A DNA stretch of 64,000 nt from Streptomyces sp. NBC_01142 (GCF_026341125.1 NZ_JAPEOR010000001.1:868001-932000); one strand, 5' to 3'. Counted from the stretch's first letter, positions 11,155 to 20,241 are shown. Notes: generated by a model not told the origin, from the letters alone. Numbers and translations: made by a program.

Positions 11155-12141
11155 ATGACTGCTACGACTCCTGCCCGACGCGTCCTGCTCGCCGCTCCCC
11201 GTGGCTACTGCGCGGGCGTGGACCGTGCCGTGATCGCCGTGGAGAAAGCCCTGGAGCAGTACGGGTCGCCGATCTACGTCCGCCACGAGATCGTTCACAA
11301 CAAGTACGTCGTCCAGACCCTGGAGAAGAAGGGCGCGATCTTCGTCGACGAGACGGCGGAGGTCCCCGAGGGGTCGATCGTGATGTTCTCCGCGCACGGC
11401 GTGGCCCCCGTCGTCCATGAGGAGGCCGCCGAGCGCAAGCTCGCGACCATCGACGCGACCTGCCCGCTGGTGACCAAGGTCCACAAGGAAGCCGTCCGCT
11501 TCGCCGACGAGGACTACGACATCCTGCTGATCGGCCACGACGGCCACGAGGAAGTCATCGGCACCTCCGGCGAGGCCCCCGACCACATCACGCTCGTCGA
11601 CGGCCCCGAAGACGTTGCGAACGTCTCCGTACGGGACGAGTCCAAGGTGGTCTGGCTCTCCCAGACCACGCTCTCGGTCGACGAGACGATGGAAACGGTC
11701 GACGCCCTCAAGACCAAGTTCCCGCAGCTGATCTCCCCGCCGAGCGACGACATCTGCTACGCCACGCAGAACCGCCAGATCGCGGTCAAGCAGATGGGCA
11801 CGGAGGCGGACCTCGTCATCGTGGTCGGCTCCAAGAACTCCTCGAACTCCGTCCGCCTGGTCGAGGTGGCGCTGGGCGCCGGCGCCCGCGACGCCCATCT
11901 GGTGGACTACGCATCGGAGATCGACGAGGCCTGGCTGGAGGGTGTGTCGACGGTCGGCGTCACCTCCGGTGCGTCCGTCCCCGAGGTGCTGGTCGAGGGC
12001 GTGCTGGAGTGGCTGTCGCAGCGCGGTTTCGAGGATGTGGAGATCGTCAAGGCGGCCGAGGAGTCCATCGTCTTCTCGCTGCCCAAGGAGCTCCGCCGCG
12101 ATCTGCGGGCGGAGGCGGCGGAGCTTTCCGGGAAGCAGTGA
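11155..12141 (+). CDS. ispH: 4-hydroxy-3-methylbut-2-enyl diphosphate reductase
   Basis: 328 residues. It is the last MEP-pathway enzyme, reducing HMBPP to IPP and DMAPP for all isoprenoids. The three [4Fe-4S] cysteines are present: C19 ([11 protein letters not shown]), C103 ([12 protein letters not shown]) and C201 ([11 protein letters not shown]). HEIVHN, SAHGV and the catalytic Glu in [10 protein letters not shown] are also intact. The start at 11155 (MTATTPARR) is inferred from the -10 box 7 nt upstream; 11146 is the alternative. It is followed after 50 bp by ppgK on the same strand, with a separate promoter. Confidence 0.97.
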   Translation: MTATTPARRVLLAAPRGYCAGVDRAVIAVEKALEQYGSPIYVRHEIVHNKYVVQTLEKKGAIFVDETAEVPEGSIVMFSAHGVAPVVHEEAAERKLATIDATCPLVTKVHKEAVRFADEDYDILLIGHDGHEEVIGTSGEAPDHITLVDGPEDVANVSVRDESKVVWLSQTTLSVDETMETVDALKTKFPQLISPPSDDICYATQNRQIAVKQMGTEADLVIVVGSKNSSNSVRLVEVALGAGARDAHLVDYASEIDEAWLEGVSTVGVTSGASVPEVLVEGVLEWLSQRGFEDVEIVKAAEESIVFSLPKELRRDLRAEAAELSGKQ

Positions 12142-12178
12142 CCGGGCTTTCCGGGAAGTGACTGTCAGCGGCTGCCCG

Positions 12179-12184
12179 TAACGT
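12179..12184 (+). promoter_or_regulatory. -10 box TAACGT for leaderless ppgK
   Basis: TAACGT ends 7 nt before ATG 12192. A weak -35-like GTGACT occurs at 12158-12163. A 13-bp direct repeat (GCTTTCCGGGAAG at 12123 and 12146) flanks the ispH stop just upstream. Confidence 0.55.
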
Positions 12185-12191
12185 TGTGTCC

Positions 12192-12932
12192 ATGAACGTG
12201 TTCGGAGTGGACATCGGCGGATCCGGCATCAAGGGTGCTCCCGTGGATCTGGAGCGCGGCGACCTGGCGCAGGAGCGCCACAAAGTCCTGACCCCGCATC
12301 CGGCGACGCCGGATGGCGTGGCCGAGGGCGTCGCCGAGGTGGTCGGGAACTTCGGGTGGTCGGGCCCGGTCGGCATCACCTTCCCCGGCGTGGTCACGGG
12401 CGGCGTCACACGGACCGCGGCCAATGTCGACAAGGGCTGGGTCGACGTGGACGCGGCGAATCTTCTGGGGGACCGCCTCGGGGGCCTGCCCGTCACCGTT
12501 CTCAATGACGCGGACGCGGCGGGCATCGCGGAGATGACGTTCGGGGCGGGCCGCGGCCGCAAGGGCACGGTGATCCTTCTGACGTTCGGTACGGGCATCG
12601 GCAGTGCGCTCTTCATCGACGGCCGGCTGGTCCCCAACACCGAGCTGGGCCATCTCGAGCTGCACGGCCACGAGGCGGAGAAGCGCGCGTCGACGAAGGT
12701 CAAGGACGACGAGGACCTGAGCTGGCACCAGTGGGCGCACCGGGTGCAGAAGTATCTGGCGCATGTGGAGATGCTGTTCTCGCCGGAGCTGTTCATCGTC
12801 GGCGGCGGCGTGAGCCGGAAGGCGGAGAAGTTCCTGCCGCTGATCGAGGACATCAGGGCGGAGATCGTCCCGGCGGAACTGCAGAACAACGCGGGAATCG
12901 TGGGAGCGGCGATGGCGGCGGCGGACCGCTAG
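12192..12932 (+). CDS. ppgK: Polyphosphate glucokinase (ROK family)
   Basis: 246 residues. It phosphorylates glucose using inorganic polyphosphate (and ATP). The phosphate-1 motif [15 protein letters not shown], catalytic Asp region [12 protein letters not shown], and [15 protein letters not shown] are clear; the ELGHLELHG segment replaces the full ROK zinc motif, as usual in PpgK. ATG 12192 is preferred over GTG 12186 from the -10 box spacing. It gives glucose phosphorylation that spares ATP when polyphosphate is stored. The order ispH-ppgK is one I recall in S. coelicolor. Confidence 0.95.
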   Translation: MNVFGVDIGGSGIKGAPVDLERGDLAQERHKVLTPHPATPDGVAEGVAEVVGNFGWSGPVGITFPGVVTGGVTRTAANVDKGWVDVDAANLLGDRLGGLPVTVLNDADAAGIAEMTFGAGRGRKGTVILLTFGTGIGSALFIDGRLVPNTELGHLELHGHEAEKRASTKVKDDEDLSWHQWAHRVQKYLAHVEMLFSPELFIVGGGVSRKAEKFLPLIEDIRAEIVPAELQNNAGIVGAAMAAADR

Positions 12933-12989
12933 CGGACATCGCGCGGGTCCCGGGCGGGCCGGGCGCATGCGCCCGGCGGCCAGGCCGCC

Positions 12990-13559
12990 TCAGCCCCGGC
13001 GCCCCGGTCCGGGGCGAGTGCGCCGCCGGCGGCGCCCCATCATCCGTACCTTCCGTACGCACGTGATGAGCCCGGCGATCAGCGTCCCGCCGTACAGCCA
13101 GCCCGCGTGCACGGCGAGCGCGGTGACCACGGCCATCGCCTGCCCGCCGAAGCCACCGGACCCGCCGGAGACCGGCACGATCCCGACGGTGAAGGCGATC
13201 GGCACGCCGATCGGCGCGGTGACCAGGTCGGCCTCCCGTACCCACAGTGCGGTGAGCGCGCTGACGGACAGGAACAGAAGCCCGTAGACGAGGGCCGAAC
13301 CGTCGAGGAGCAGCCGGTCCAGCAAGCCGAGCGCGAGCATCGTCGCGGACCCGAAGAGCCCGGCCCCTAGCCCGGTCAGCCGGGGGTTGGGCAGTCTGCG
13401 CAGCGCGAGCACGACGGGCGGCGCCGCGGGCGCGCGCCGTGCCGGCACCCGGTACACGGGGACCTCGGCGAGCGCGCCCTGCGGGGGGACGCCCGGAGGG
13501 GAAAGAGGGGCCTGCGGCCGCTGCCGGCGCTGATGGGGACCTGCCCTGTGCTGCTCCAC
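12990..13559 (-). CDS. DUF6542-type membrane protein
   Basis: 189 residues. The first 60 are Pro/Arg/Gln-rich and probably disordered in the cytoplasm. They are followed by about four hydrophobic helices (LTGLGAGLFGSATMLALGLLD; ALVYGLLFLSVSALTALWV; ITAPIGVPIAFTVGIVPV-like; AVVTALAVHAGWLYGGTLIAGLI) and a very basic tail (RRRRRTRPGPGRRG). GTG 13559 (MEQHRAGPHQ) is chosen because TACGTT ends 6 nt upstream; the frame is open to 13598. It converges on ppgK and is divergent from ychF. The function is unknown, but this position next to ychF is one I recall as conserved in Streptomyces. Confidence 0.75.
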   Translation of the reverse strand: MEQHRAGPHQRRQRPQAPLSPPGVPPQGALAEVPVYRVPARRAPAAPPVVLALRRLPNPRLTGLGAGLFGSATMLALGLLDRLLLDGSALVYGLLFLSVSALTALWVREADLVTAPIGVPIAFTVGIVPVSGGSGGFGGQAMAVVTALAVHAGWLYGGTLIAGLITCVRKVRMMGRRRRRTRPGPGRRG

Positions 13560-13565
13560 CCGAAC

Positions 13566-13571
13566 AACGTA
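13566..13571 (-). promoter_or_regulatory. -10 box TACGTT for a leaderless GTG
   Basis: On the minus strand TACGTT ends 6 nt before GTG 13559 of the DUF6542 gene. The first codons of the longer ORF would contain the box, which argues for the shorter start. Confidence 0.5.
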
Positions 13572-13744
13572 GGTCGCGAGAGGGGAGGAATCAGGCACGG
13601 GACACGCCCTTTGAGTGACCTTGGCGTTGAGTTCGACTCACGGCTCACGTCGTTGCCCGGCTCGGCCCGCCCGTAAACTGGGGGATCGGCCCACCTCCGG
13701 GCCGTACGGCCATCAGCCAGACCTCACTCCAGGAAGTCGCCAAC

Positions 13745-14833
<1,089 letters not shown>

Positions 14834-14866
14834 GCGGATGAAAGAACACCACGTTGGTGTCCTGGC

Positions 14867-14911
14867 AAACATGCAGGTCAGATGGGGTCGGCTCTTCCGG
14901 GAGCCGACCCC
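14867..14911. repeat. Structured repeat, copy 1 (24-bp core plus hairpin)
   Basis: Bases 14867-14890 (AAACATGCAG to ATGGGGTCG) are identical to 17354-17377. The core runs directly into an 11-bp hairpin here. In copy 2 the hairpin is retained with compensatory base changes. It marks the left border of the island containing the toxin-antitoxin pair. Confidence 0.85.
14884..14911 (+). terminator. ychF terminator hairpin
   Basis: GGGGTCGGCTC-TTCCGG-GAGCCGACCCC is an 11-bp perfect stem followed by TTGCCGTTTTCC, 50 bp after the ychF stop. It overlaps the repeat described above. Confidence 0.8.
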
Positions 14912-14946
14912 TTGCCGTTTTCCGTGCTGGGTTTGAGGCGACTCTC

Positions 14947-14970
14947 AGTGGTACGTTATTCCGTACCACT
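14947..14970. promoter_or_regulatory. Toxin-antitoxin operator palindrome
   Basis: AGTGGTACG-TTATTC-CGTACCACT is a perfect 9-bp inverted repeat with a 6-bp spacer, ending 19 bp before the antitoxin ATG. In Phd/YefM systems the antitoxin, alone or with toxin, binds such palindromes over the promoter; this is the obvious autoregulatory site. Confidence 0.8.
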
Positions 14971-14989
14971 TGATGTAGGGAGTCAGCCC

Positions 14990-15268
14990 ATGTCCATAAC
15001 TGCGAGCGAAGCCCGCAAGGCTCTCTTTCCGCTGATCAAGAAGGTCAACGACGATCACGAGGCCATCGAGATCGTCTCCAAGCATGGCAACGCCGTGCTC
15101 GTCTCGGCCGAGGACTACGCGGCGCTGCGCGAGGGCTCGTATCTCCTGCGCTCGCCTGCGAACGCGCGGCGACTGCTCAAGGCGTACGAGAACGCTCTGA
15201 GCAACATCAATGTGTCGGAGCGCGAGCTGATCGATCCGGATGCGGCGGATCCTGCGGGTGCCGCGTGA
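14990..15268 (+). CDS. Type II antitoxin, Phd/YefM family
   Basis: 92 residues beginning [20 protein letters not shown], the hallmark Phd/YefM N-terminal DNA-binding domain. [20 protein letters not shown] follows, then a C-terminal part (about 55-92) that would wrap the toxin. AGGGAG at 14977-14982 is 7 nt from the ATG, so the upstream ORF extension is rejected. The stop overlaps the toxin GTG by 4 nt (GTGA), giving translational coupling. Regulation is very likely through the palindrome at 14947. Confidence 0.93.
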   Translation: MSITASEARKALFPLIKKVNDDHEAIEIVSKHGNAVLVSAEDYAALREGSYLLRSPANARRLLKAYENALSNINVSERELIDPDAADPAGAA

Positions 15269-15519
15269 GGCTTGTCTTCGAGGATCAGGGCTGGGAGGAC
15301 TACACGTCCTGGCTCAAGAACGACCGCAAGATACTCACTCGGATCAACAGGCTGATCGAGGACGTCAAGCGTGATCCCTTCACGGGGATCGGCAAGCCCG
15401 AGCCACTCAAGTACCACTTGCCGGGGGCGTGGTCGAGACGGATCGATGACGAGCACCGCCTTGTCTATCTGGTCACCGACAAGGAGGTCGTGATCCTCGC
15501 GGCTCGCTATCACTACTAG
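15265..15519 (+). CDS. Type II toxin, YoeB/Txe-family ribosome-dependent mRNA interferase
   Basis: 84 residues, exactly the usual YoeB length. The known E. coli catalytic positions are matched at identical numbering: Glu46 ([11 protein letters not shown]), Arg65 ([10 protein letters not shown]), and the C-terminal His83-Tyr84 (ARYHY). It should cleave mRNA in the ribosomal A site when freed from the antitoxin. The protein looks intact and active. It overlaps the antitoxin stop by 4 nt. The 3' end overlaps by 47 bp with the degraded convergent nuclease ORF. Confidence 0.93.
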   Translation: MRLVFEDQGWEDYTSWLKNDRKILTRINRLIEDVKRDPFTGIGKPEPLKYHLPGAWSRRIDDEHRLVYLVTDKEVVILAARYHY

Positions 15520-16381
15520 ACGCTGGGGCGTCCGTGCTACGGGCCGCACAGAGGTGCCTCAGTGCGGCTTGGTCAAATTTGGCCGCATCCAAGCCTGGTG
15601 GACTCCTGTCTGCCAGGCTTGCGGACCTCAAAACTGCAGTTGCCGTGTCTTCCGGAGCAGCCCGGTTCCTGGGCCACCCCGGTGATAGGCGCGGTGAGAG
15701 TGAGTGAACGTCTACCTCGTGCCGGGACGGGCGGGGAGCGAACTCCTTACGCAAGGCATAGATGATGTTCTCGACGCTGATGTACCCCTCGTCGACGGGG
15801 TCCTCGTCCACGGCTTCCTGGGAGGCCAGGTCAATGATCCTGCGCATCAGCAGCGAGCGCCGCTCCAGCGCCTGGTACCGCTCGTCCAGATCGTCGCCGA
15901 ACGTGTCGATGCGGGAGAAGGCGTCCCGCAACTCGGTGAGGGGCATCGGGTTTCGCGAGTGGCGGTCGAGGAAGGTGGTGAGGTCCTCGATGCGCAGCAG
16001 GATGACCTCGTTCTCCACCGCCCAGTTCTTGAGCCGTGGAGCGAATTCCGGACCCACGACGACAACGTGATCGGCCTTGTGCTTGCGCTTGTGGTCGCGT
16101 AGCGCGTCGAACTTAACGCTGGATTCAGCGACTTGGCCGTTCCCGGAGCTCTTGGCGTCCACGATGATCCGGTATTGCTCCTTCGTAGCCAGCTGCGCGA
16201 TGGCGAGGACGTCCGTGCGCCCCGATCCACCAAGGTGCTCGGTCTGGAACCCGAGGAAGGTGAAGGCGCGGCCGACAGCCTCCTCGAACTCTCGGCTGTC
16301 AGTCCCGACATTGCCGTGCTGCCGCAGCTGGACGATGACTGCCTCGGGCAGGGAAGAACGAGCACCTGTCGTAGCGGTCAG
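15473..16381 (-). pseudogene. PD-(D/E)XK restriction-endonuclease-like protein, probably decayed
   Basis: The frame reads from a CTG at 16381 to a stop at 15473. Visible residues give a convincing nuclease core: FEEAVGRAFTFLGFQTEHLGG, GSGRTDVLAIA, then YRIIVDAKSS, the Glu / Asp / Asp-x-Lys pattern. KFDALRDHKRKHKADHVVVVGPEFAPRL is typical of actinobacterial REase-like proteins. No ATG, GTG or TTG exists upstream of the motif in this frame; the first GTG (16162) is the Val of the catalytic VDAK and would remove the N-terminal half of the domain. The last 75 residues look random and overlap the toxin gene. Either a CTG start overlapping the Uma2 stop (CTGA) is used, or this is a remnant. Confidence 0.6.
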
Positions 16382-16959
16382 CTGGGCCGGCCCGGCGCGA
16401 GCTTGTCCAGATCGAGGCTGATCTCGAACGGCAGGGGCCGCTGGAGCGCATGGCGGAAGATCCCTGTCGGCGCGTACGATCCGGTCGGCTCGTCGAGCTC
16501 ATAGACGTGCACAGCCGGGACGGTGTCCTCATCCTTGATGCACCAGTAGTGACCGATACCGGCCTCGGCGTACTTGCGCAGCTTGACGGTCCGGTCGCGA
16601 TGAGCGGACTCCGGCGAGACGACCTCGATGACGAGCAGGACGTCCTCCGGGGCGAACCAGGTGCGGTCTGCGGCATACGGGGCCGTGGTCAGAAGCACGT
16701 CCGGCTCTGGGCGGTTGCGGGCGTCGAGGCGGATGGTCATCTCCCGCTCGATTTCGATGCCGTCTGGGGCCTGAGCCATGAGCGCCACGGTGAGACCAGT
16801 GACGAGGCGGCCGTGCCACGACCGCTGCGGGACCATCCCGAAGACGAGTGCTCCGTCGATGAGCTCGGTGTGGCGAGGTGCCTCGGGGAGGCGGTCCAGG
16901 TCCTCCGCGAACCAGCCTTCCGCGCGTGGCGGGCGCATCCAGTCGGGCAGTGCGGTCAT
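16378..16959 (-). CDS. Uma2-family (DUF820) putative restriction-endonuclease-fold protein
   Basis: 193 residues. The Uma2 pattern is complete: HTELIDGALVFGMVPQRSWH, NRPEPDVLLT, VLLVIEVVSPESAHRDRTVKLRKYAEAGI and HYWCIKDED. These give the PD-(D/E)XK acidic pair (Asp of PEPDV, Glu of IEVVS). Uma2 genes are expanded in Streptomyces and cyanobacteria; their target is not known. The stop overlaps the first codon of the REase-like frame downstream, suggesting the two once formed an operon. The ATG at 16959 (MTALPDWMRPPR) is the conserved start for this family. Confidence 0.85.
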   Translation of the reverse strand: MTALPDWMRPPRAEGWFAEDLDRLPEAPRHTELIDGALVFGMVPQRSWHGRLVTGLTVALMAQAPDGIEIEREMTIRLDARNRPEPDVLLTTAPYAADRTWFAPEDVLLVIEVVSPESAHRDRTVKLRKYAEAGIGHYWCIKDEDTVPAVHVYELDEPTGSYAPTGIFRHALQRPLPFEISLDLDKLAPGRPS

Positions 16960-17027
16960 GAGTCAACCCTAGCGATTGCGGCCGTCAAGAGGTTGCGTTG
17001 TGCTGCTGATCCATAATCGGCGCATGG

Positions 17028-17341
17028 ATGCCGTCGGGACTAGCGGCCGCCTCGCTGCTGGTGCCCGAAGGTGCTGCCACCGAGAACGACATCACGGTGT
17101 CCGACGTCGGGGACTACCTCGCGCACGACGAGTGGGAAATGGCGCTCGATCTGCTGGAGGAGCTGGGCGACGAATGGACGGCGCTCGGGCTCCGGTGCGC
17201 CTCCTGTCCCTGACCCCGGCGCGGTGGAGGCACCTTGTCCAGGGCGACCGGATCACGCGGTACGAGACCGGGATGACCGGCGGGAGGTCGGCGATCCTGG
17301 AGGTGCATCCTCCAGAGGTGCAGGGAGAACTCGCTCCACGG
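17028..17341 (+). pseudogene. Broken hypothetical gene (LAHDEWEMALDLLEELGDE family)
   Basis: Frame 1 (17028-17213) gives 61 residues ending DYLAHDEWEMALDLLEELGDEW, a segment I recognise from small Streptomyces hypothetical proteins. The following LSLTPARWRHLVQGDRITRY...SAILEVHPPEVQGEL continues in a different frame (about 17195-17341), consistent with a deletion or frameshift near residue 57. No function is proposed. It lies between Uma2 and the second copy of the island repeat. Confidence 0.5.
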
Positions 17342-17353
17342 TGCCGACTTGGT

Positions 17354-17393
17354 AAACATGCAGGTCAGATGGGGTCGTTTCTCCGGGAACGAC
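17354..17393. repeat. Structured repeat, copy 2 (24-bp core plus covarying hairpin)
   Basis: The 24-bp core (17354-17377) is identical to copy 1. It is followed by GTCGTTTC-TCCG-GGAACGAC, an 8-bp stem (one G-U) in which two G-C pairs of copy 1 are replaced by T-A pairs. It abuts the aldo/keto reductase remnant. Confidence 0.8.
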
Positions 17394-17394
17394 T

Positions 17395-17774
17395 GGCGAG
17401 CCGAAGCAGGAGGGGAAAATCCGCCTGTTCGGCGTCTCCGTCAAACGACCACCAGCCCGACAAGGCGCTCGCACTCGTCCGCAGCGGCGCCGTGGACAGC
17501 GTGCAGGTCATCTACAACGTCTTCGACTCAACGTCTTCGACCAGGCGCCCGCGGACGCGCTGCTGCCGGCCTGTGAGGAGCACCGCGTCGGTGTCATCGT
17601 GCATGTGGCGCTGGACAAGGGCGGCCTCACCGGTCGGCGGTCTCCACCGTCATCCCCGGAATGCGCACCGTACGCAACGTCGAGCGCAACACGGCCCTGA
17701 GCGACGGGCGTCCGCTCACCGCCGACCAGCTCGCCGTGCTGGCCGAACACCGGTGGCAGCGCAACTTCTACGCC
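17395..17774 (+). pseudogene. Aldo/keto reductase remnant, multiply broken
   Basis: Three frames together rebuild part of an aldo/keto reductase: GEPKQEGKIRLFGVSV, then NDHQPDKALALVRSGAVDSV and QVIYNVFD, then [19 protein letters not shown] and [11 protein letters not shown], and finally [17 protein letters not shown]. An extra A at 17443-17445 causes the first shift. A 14-bp tandem duplication (AACGTCTTCGACTC, near 17517-17543) causes the second. A deletion of roughly 70 codons follows GGLTG. The N-terminal half is missing at the repeat junction. It cannot encode a working enzyme. Confidence 0.8.
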
Positions 17775-17861
17775 CGATCCGCGAGTGCCATTGCCGGGGG
17801 CGGGATGACGCGGTTCACCCCGCGTGCGGCCTGGTCGAGTGGTTCGAGTCTCCTCGGGTCG

Positions 17862-18476
17862 TCAGGAAGGCGGCACCGCCGTGGCCAGGACCACCTCGAA
17901 TTCCTCGAGGCTCCGTGTGGTCACGCGCGCCTTCGCATTGGCCTCGCCCCGCAACGCCGCGACGGCACCCCTGGATGCCGCCAGCGCGTGGTGATCGGTG
18001 TAGAGCACGCCCACGGCGGCTCGGCCCTTGGTGCGGTCGATGAGCAGTGACGTGCCCGCCAATCCTGGGATGGTCCGGAGCTTGGGCAGTGTGGTGTTCC
18101 GGAACGTCTCCACCAGCAGGTCGACGTCGGACGGCTCGACCTCCATACGAACCCACCGGAACGATGCACCGGGCCCGAGCGCCTCCGCCCGGTGGGCGAC
18201 CGCCGCCTCCCAGTTGTCGATTGTCACGGTCTGCGCGAAGGGTGCCAACAGCTCCACGCGCCGCTCGCGAAGGCTGTGGTCACTGTCCTGCCGGGACTTT
18301 TCGTCCTCCCACCACGATCCCACCAGGAGCTTGCCGAGCTCGCGGTCGACGAACAAGCCCGTGCCGCGGTAGCCCGGCTGGTCCGACAGCAGCTGGCGCC
18401 CTTCGGTGCGGATCGCATCGGCCGCGCCGTCGAGCTGGGCCGGATCACCTGTGACGTAGATGGTGCGAACGTACAT
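17862..18476 (-). CDS. Tandem antibiotic-biosynthesis-monooxygenase (ABM)-like domain protein
   Basis: 204 residues from ATG 18476 ([14 protein letters not shown]), with GGAAAGG about 7 nt upstream. Two ferredoxin-like repeats are visible: residues 1-85 ([22 protein letters not shown]) and about 105-200 ([22 protein letters not shown]). Each has the dimeric alpha/beta-barrel pattern of ABM/Dabb proteins. Some such proteins oxidise polyketides or degrade heme, but no catalytic residue can be identified, so this is an unassigned stress-type protein. It is upstream-transcribed from a gap of 200 bp after the beta-propeller gene. Confidence 0.75.
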   Translation of the reverse strand: MYVRTIYVTGDPAQLDGAADAIRTEGRQLLSDQPGYRGTGLFVDRELGKLLVGSWWEDEKSRQDSDHSLRERRVELLAPFAQTVTIDNWEAAVAHRAEALGPGASFRWVRMEVEPSDVDLLVETFRNTTLPKLRTIPGLAGTSLLIDRTKGRAAVGVLYTDHHALAASRGAVAALRGEANAKARVTTRSLEEFEVVLATAVPPS

Positions 18477-18636
18477 AGCGCCCTTTCCTGCCATCCGGCT
18501 GCCCATCTGCGATGGCGCTGTGCCGGGCACTGGGCGAGCCCCGGGTGGGCTCGTGTCCCGCACTCCATGCGACGGCCGGGGCGGGTGGGAAGCAACGCGG
18601 CCGGGGCGTTCGGGTGACTGCCGGGCCGGCCCTGCC

Positions 18637-18664
18637 GGGCCGGACTCCGTCGCGAGTCCGGCCC
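18637..18664 (-). terminator. Hairpin after the beta-propeller gene
   Basis: GGGCCGGACTC-CGTCGC-GAGTCCGGCCC is an 11-bp perfect stem just past the stop at 18677, placed to end transcription before the ABM gene. Confidence 0.65.
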
Positions 18665-18676
18665 TCCGCTTCGTGG

Positions 18677-19702
18677 TCAGATTCCGTCGACGGCGGCGAC
18701 GGTGAACGGGGTCTGCGGGGTCCCCGGGCCCATCGGGCCGCCCTTGTCGAACTGCGAGCGGACCACCAGCAGGCGCCCGCCCCGGCGGACCAGGGTGGTG
18801 GGGATCTGCAGTGCCTCGTCGGTGATCCGGCGTTCCACGCGGGCCCGGGTGCCGTCGCCCGAGAGGTGCCAGCGGCTGATCGTATTGCTGGCGTTGTGCG
18901 CTGCCCAGAGCGTGCCGTGGCGCAGTTCGAGGCCGTCCGCGTGCCGCAGGTCGCCGCCGTGCAGGGCGACTTCACGGGTCCTGCCCGAGGCCAGGTCGAC
19001 CCGGTAGAGGCCGCCGCCGTTCATGTCGACCGTCAGCACGTAGCGGCCCGACGGGTCGGCGACGATGCCGTTGAGGGCGAAGGTGTCACGGGCGTCCGGC
19101 GCGACCGCGGCGGAGACGTCGAAGCGGGCGGTGAGCGTGGCCTGCCCGGTGCCCGCCGCGGCCCGCGCCAGCTGGGCCGGGGTGACGCGGTAGACAACGG
19201 CGCGCACGCTGTCGGTCAGATAGGCGCTGCCGTCCGGGGCGATGGCGAGGTCGTTGACGAAGGACGCCGCCTCGCCGGGCACGTCGAAGCGGGCGAGCAG
19301 CCTGCGTTCGCGGATGTCGTACACCGCCACGCCCGCGGTGGAGTCGGTGACCCACAGCCGGCCGGCGCGGTCCACCTTCAAGCCGTTGGCGGTGGCCCGT
19401 CCGTCCGTGCCGGCGGGCAGAAACACCTGCGCGGTGCGGTGGCCCGGGGTGATCCGGTAGACCGCCCCGGTGGCGTACGACCCCACGTACACATCTCCGG
19501 TCCGCGGGTCTGCGGCGATGCCCTCCGGGTACACCCGGTCGCCGGGAAGTTGGTAGGCGGTACGGATCCGGGCCTGCGCGCTCTCCTGGACCTGGGGGCC
19601 GGGCTGCGGGGGAGCCGCCTGCGCCGCGTGGGCGAGCGGCAGGACGGTGGCCAGGGCAAGGGCCGCGACGGCCACGGGATGGTGCCGGAAGGAACGGGGC
19701 AT
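18677..19702 (-). CDS. Secreted SMP-30/gluconolactonase-like beta-propeller
   Basis: 341 residues with a signal peptide (MPRSFRHHPVAVAALALATV, cut near AQA-AP). The mature part is a six-bladed propeller of the SMP-30/strictosidine-synthase type: YPEGIAADPRTGDVYVG, NGLKVDRAGRLWVTDS, NDLAIAPDGSAYLTDS and NGIVADPSGRYVL repeat the blade motif and carry the Asn/Asp metal ligands. It may be an extracellular lactonase. ATG 19702 follows GAGAGAGG by 5 nt; upstream ATG 19720 lacks an SD. It is divergent from a MarR regulator with a shared palindrome. Confidence 0.8.
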   Translation of the reverse strand: MPRSFRHHPVAVAALALATVLPLAHAAQAAPPQPGPQVQESAQARIRTAYQLPGDRVYPEGIAADPRTGDVYVGSYATGAVYRITPGHRTAQVFLPAGTDGRATANGLKVDRAGRLWVTDSTAGVAVYDIRERRLLARFDVPGEAASFVNDLAIAPDGSAYLTDSVRAVVYRVTPAQLARAAAGTGQATLTARFDVSAAVAPDARDTFALNGIVADPSGRYVLTVDMNGGGLYRVDLASGRTREVALHGGDLRHADGLELRHGTLWAAHNASNTISRWHLSGDGTRARVERRITDEALQIPTTLVRRGGRLLVVRSQFDKGGPMGPGTPQTPFTVAAVDGI

Positions 19703-19740
19703 GGTGCCTCTCTCGCTCATTGATTGAGTACGAACTGTAG

Positions 19741-19752
19741 TTAGAGCTCTAA
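19741..19752. promoter_or_regulatory. MarR operator palindrome TTAGAGCTCTAA
   Basis: A perfect 12-bp palindrome in the 95-bp divergent gap, about 35-45 bp from both genes. A related half-site TTCTAA follows at 19765. The -10 of marR is at 19786, so binding here would cover the -35 region. Confidence 0.65.
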
Positions 19753-19785
19753 TAATCGTCAAGGTTCTAATGATGGTGTGGTCGC

Positions 19786-19791
19786 TACGAT
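19786..19791 (+). promoter_or_regulatory. -10 box TACGAT for leaderless marR
   Basis: TACGAT ends 6 nt before ATG 19798; there is no SD. Confidence 0.55.
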
Positions 19792-19797
19792 GCGTGG

Positions 19798-20241
19798 ATG
19801 ACGTCCATGCCCGCCGCCGAGCGACTCGGCTCGCATCTCAAGCGCGCCGAACAGGCCCTCAACGCGACCAAGCACGCTGCGCTCAGGCCGGCCGGGCTGA
19901 CCGTCCCGCAGTACGCCGCTCTGCTGCTCCTCTCGGAGAGTCCCGGTATCTCCGCCGCCGCGCTGTCACGGGCGTGCGGGGTCACGCCCCCGACCATGAA
20001 CACGGTGCTGAAGAACCTCCAGGCGCGCGGCCTGATCGAGCGCACCCCGCACGAGTGGCACAAGAACGTCCTGGAGGCCCGCCTGACGGAGGAGGGCAAG
20101 GCCGTCATGGCCGACGCGGACGCCAGGGCCATCCGGGTCGAGCGTGCCCTCGCGGACGAGTTCACCCAGGAGGAGCGAGAGTCGCTCGTCGCCCTGCTGG
20201 GCCGCTGCGTCGGCCTTCTCGAATCGGTCAGGCCCGCATAG
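19798..20241 (+). CDS. MarR-family transcriptional regulator
   Basis: 147 residues with the winged helix: LTVPQYAALLLLSESPGISAAALSRACGVTPPTMNTVLKNLQARGLIER is helices 2-4, and LTEEGKAVM begins the C-terminal dimer helices. It probably represses the divergent propeller gene and itself through the TTAGAGCTCTAA site. The ATG is leaderless by position of the -10 box. The stop codon lies inside the first unit of a 15-bp minisatellite. Confidence 0.9.
   Translation: MTSMPAAERLGSHLKRAEQALNATKHAALRPAGLTVPQYAALLLLSESPGISAAALSRACGVTPPTMNTVLKNLQARGLIERTPHEWHKNVLEARLTEEGKAVMADADARAIRVERALADEFTQEERESLVALLGRCVGLLESVRPA

Noticed and set aside
14867..17393. Island as an insertion sequence or integrative element
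   Set aside because: No transposase, integrase or terminal inverted repeats could be found; the direct repeats are reported only as a structured element.
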